From: Lingula anatina
Lineage: Eukaryota > Brachiopoda > Lingulata > Lingulida > Lingulidae
Assembly (NCBI RefSeq): GCF_001039355.2
Contig: NW_019775453.1
Coordinates: 1 to 64,000 of the forward strand
Length of the DNA: 64,000 bases
Direction: 5' to 3'
Shown: positions 61,299 to 64,000 of the stretch, one piece after another
Numbering within the stretch: the stretch's first letter is position 1
Layout of the letters: every line of letters starts with the position of its first letter
Program-made: the position numbers and the translations under genes
The notes under the pieces: model-generated
What the model was told of the DNA's origin: nothing
Seen by the model: only the letters and a program-made list of their open reading frames with translations
Database searches by the model: none

Positions 61299-63604
61299 AT
61301 GAGCGCGTAAGTAGAGTTTTACTTCAACTCTATCAAATTTAAGCTTTAAAGGCCCATAGCATTTGTAAAAACGTGTCCTTTAAAATTATACGTTATTTTG
61401 AAATTCAAGCACATTCCTCGTATGCAAACACAGATTAATGCAGGTAGGACCTTCAATATCGAAGCAAAATTGTAAACATTGGAAGAAATCCAAGTGCGTA
61501 GACGAATCAGTCGGGCATGAGCTCATCGACGGAACAGGTACGAGAAAAAGAAAAAAAGAAAAGAAAAAATACAGACAAGGCGCAAAGAGTCAGTGCAGAA
61601 CTAAATTGTGCCTTTACGCAAATAAGATTGCTTATAAGTCGACTTGTTTTGACTGACGGTTACCGTATGTTGGCTAAAACCCAAAATGACTCAATTTTCT
61701 GTCAGAAGAAACAAATCATTTACATGGTGAATTTGCTGTTCTTTTGCATCGTCAACCATTGTTTTTTTATCTTGAAAAAAAACAAACATATAAACAAAAA
61801 CTTTAGGTCAATAATTTAAGCATATTTTTTGTCATTATATATAGTTGGATTAACAATATTACGATTCTTTCGGCAGAGAGAGTTACTGTACGAAAAAGGT
61901 TCCTTAGGTTCTATGGATTTGCCATCTTTCAGATTTTTGTTTCAGCGTTATTGTAAATGCTGCTTCCAAGGGAGACCTTGAGTTGCTGACTAAGGCGCTC
62001 AGGGGGAAGTTCGGAGAAGTCACAAAAGAAAACGTCAATGAAGGTTTAATGAGAGCAGCCAACATGGGGAACTTTAAATGTGTGGAATACCTTCTTAGTG
62101 CAGGTAAGACGACCTCAGATTACGTGGATCCGCATTATGGTGCTTGCTGTAGAGGAGAGTTCCCAATAAAGACTGACACTGAGGGTGGAGTAAGGTTTAT
62201 TGATATATATTTGCCCCTCACCCTTTCTTTCTCTCTTTATTAATTTTTCAATGTGTCCTAGAAAAGACGAAAATATATTTTCATTTCGTGTAAATTGTCA
62301 GTTTCCCCTGAAAATCGATTGCCATGTCAATTTTCAATTTATCCGTCATTAATAATTAGATATTTAAGACGAGATCAGAAACACTTGAATAATTTTTTAA
62401 AGATCAATCGTGTCACTTCATTTTTAACTGTACATTATATATATTTGGCTGTATGTTATCTATTGAATCGTTCCATCCAGGAGGAGATCCAAATGCCTTA
62501 GACATGGATGGCGACTCTCCGCTGAAATTGGCAATAAACAACAACTATGGACGAATAGGAAAACTTCTAATCGAGAAAGGAGGTGACGTGAACATGCTGG
62601 GAAGTAAAGGAAGAGTTCCCATCCACGCGTCAGCTTACCATGGGAACTTCAAAGTGACCGAGTTATTGGTCGACAAGGGCGCCAAAGTCAACATTATAGA
62701 CGAGTACGGGGACACCCCGCTCACTGTGGCCGCAGCCAGGGGGCATGTGGCAGTGGTAAAACTTCTGATTAAAACTCAGAGATCTCGGGGACAGGAGACA
62801 CCAGAGGCTGAACGAAACAGGGATTTGAATGTTGCCATTTTAAGAGCAAGCGCAACTGGCAAAGCGAATTGCGTTAGGGAACTGCTGGCAGCAGGGGCAA
62901 ACGTGAATTACCGAGATGGTTGGTACGTGACGCCTCTGATACACGCGACTCAGAGAAATAACCCAGAAGTTCTAAAAGTATTATTAAAAGCGGGAGCGGA
63001 CATAACACTCACGACTTCCCATCAAAAAGATGCTTTCCACTACGCCGTTGTCAAAAATTATACCGAATGTGTTAAACTTCTGTTAGAACACGGAGCTAAT
63101 CCAGATGGTTACGACTTGTATCTAGAACAAGGCACGGCAATTTTTGACACTCCTAAGAAACAGGAGCAAGTGCCCTTGATGGTGGCAGTAACAAATAACA
63201 ACGCAGAAGTTGCAAAAAGCCTAATTCAAGCTGGGTGTCACATTAATAAGCACATGAAGCAAGTGGATCTTCTGTCCTCTGTAATATACGTTGGAAACCT
63301 CAGACTCGCCAAAATCCTGGTCTGCGCCGGGTGGAGTCCCAATGCCATTCGAGTCCTGTTTCAAGAGGGCGTGGTCGGAGAGGCCTGTGACGAGTTGTCT
63401 ATCTGGTGTCAGGATGTCATCAGTAGACCACGCCCATTATTGGAAATAGCCAGAACTTGTATTGCAGAATGTTTGTACCAGCATGATTATACAAGAATTG
63501 CCAGAGGAAAGAAAGTGGCCTCATACAAAAACAAAACTGATCAGTTGCCATTGCCAACACCGCTGAAAAAATATCTGCAGTATTCAGATTTAGATCATCA
63601 GTAA
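61299..63604 (+). CDS. Ankyrin repeat and SOCS box (ASB-type) protein, 429 aa
   Basis: ASB proteins use ankyrin repeats to bind substrates and a C-terminal SOCS box to recruit Elongin B/C and Cullin-5, forming ubiquitin ligases. Coding exons: 61299-61306, 61946-62103, 62481-63604 (1290 nt, in phase). About eight to ten ankyrin repeats span residues 3-360, with typical TPL..A...G...V..LL..GA.VN spacing, for example DTPLTVAAARGHVAVVKLL. The SOCS box is about 373-424: PLLEIARTCIAECL forms the Elongin-binding part and LPLPTPLKKYLQY the Cullin-5 box. The exon 2/3 join gives LLSAGGDPN, the expected repeat ending. The first coding exon supplies only MSA from ATGAGCGC; this tiny exon is inferred from a good GTAAGT donor and matching phase, and is the least certain part. 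No specific vertebrate ASB number is assigned. Confidence 0.9.
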
Positions 63605-64000
63605 GCAAATGAATGCAGAAGTCCAATGCATCTGTTGTTCATTTCAATAATTGCATGCAATAAAGGTTTTGTAAAATACTCATCTGCTAAATCAGATTGA
63701 CTATTTTTAGTATTATATTATTTATTAAGATTATAAATAATTTCATCCTTTTGATATTTATACAGAATTGTAATAAAGATGAAAAGGAAATATTTATACC
63801 TACAGATGAAGTGCATGGTGCTGTGAAGGGGAAGGGGGTAAAGAATGAAACCAAGAACTACAGAAAACTTATTTTATTGTCACTTAGTGTAATATAGTTA
63901 ACCATCATATATCTTTAAATAAAATAAGCTTAGTGTTTTTATGCGATTCAATACTGTTTTATTCTGAGCATTATACGCTACTGGAAATTTGATTTCCTGT
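63605..64000 (+). other. ASB-type gene 3' UTR and flank
   Basis: AATAAA at 63659-63664 lies 55 nt past the stop and is followed by a GT-rich stretch, a good proximal poly(A) site. A second AATAAA at 63918-63923 could end a longer form. The small open frame at 63697-63897 has no recognised motif. Confidence 0.6.

Noticed and set aside
62481-62486. Alternative acceptor 3 bp downstream for the ASB exon 3 (GAG|GAGATCC)
   Set aside because: It would remove one residue from the ankyrin consensus ending (LLSAGDPN instead of LLSAGGDPN). The upstream CATCCAG acceptor gives the canonical repeat length.
1-64000. tRNA, rRNA, reverse transcriptase or viral genes
   Set aside because: I looked for internal promoter boxes, conserved rRNA blocks and RT or integrase motifs by eye and saw none. 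A tRNAscan/Infernal and translated search would be decisive.

Overview
The window is animal nuclear DNA. It is AT-rich, and its protein genes are split into short exons by GT-AG introns of about 0.2 to 9 kb. It carries microsatellites, inverted-repeat (MITE-like) elements and three single-N assembly joins. The intron-exon style, the single RhoU/V-type gene and the polymorphic overlaps at the Ns suit a heterozygous marine invertebrate, perhaps a lophotrochozoan such as a mollusc. The species cannot be fixed from the sequence. No operons, CRISPR arrays, viral genes or rRNA genes were seen, and no tRNA gene was noticed by eye.

Five protein-coding genes could be assembled exon by exon, each with a continuous reading frame across its junctions. 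(1) GINS1/PSF1, minus strand, 632-2669, 7 exons, 195 aa: a DNA replication helicase subunit. (2) ABHD12, plus strand, 2874-22625, 12 exons, 379 aa: a membrane lysophospholipid lipase with its catalytic triad intact. Genes 1 and 2 are head to head, with 204 bp between start codons, and share a CCAAT-rich divergent promoter. (3) A RhoU/RhoV-type small GTPase, plus strand, 27803-36732, 3 exons, 257 aa, behind a CRE-CCAAT-TATA-Inr promoter. (4) CCDC32, minus strand, 58701-60075, 2 coding exons, 187 aa. (5) An ankyrin-repeat/SOCS-box protein, plus strand, 61299-63604, 3 coding exons, 429 aa, with a TATAAAAG box.

Layout: 1-0.6 kb, GINS1 3' flank; 0.6-2.7 kb, GINS1; 2.7-2.9 kb, shared promoter; 2.9-22.6 kb, ABHD12, with two large introns holding most of the repeats and all of the Ns; 22.6-26.6 kb, 3' UTR and spacer; 26.6-36.7 kb, RhoU/V promoter region and gene; 36.7-58.7 kb, a 22-kb stretch without recognisable genes but with several fold-back elements; 58.7-60.1 kb, CCDC32; 60.1-61.3 kb, spacer with transposon remnants; 61.3-63.6 kb, the ASB-type gene.

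The genes do not form one pathway: replication, lipid hydrolysis, Rho signalling, AP2-related endocytic assembly and ubiquitin-ligase substrate recognition are separate jobs. The order does echo vertebrate gene order as I know it: GINS1/ABHD12 are neighbours in human, and RHOV/CCDC32 lie in the same human chromosome band. No novel multi-gene system was found. The most interesting items are the divergent promoter, a 96-bp near-palindrome built of six 16-bp units, two long fold-back elements, a CpG-dense island inside an ABHD12 intron, and a clear false duplication at an assembly join.
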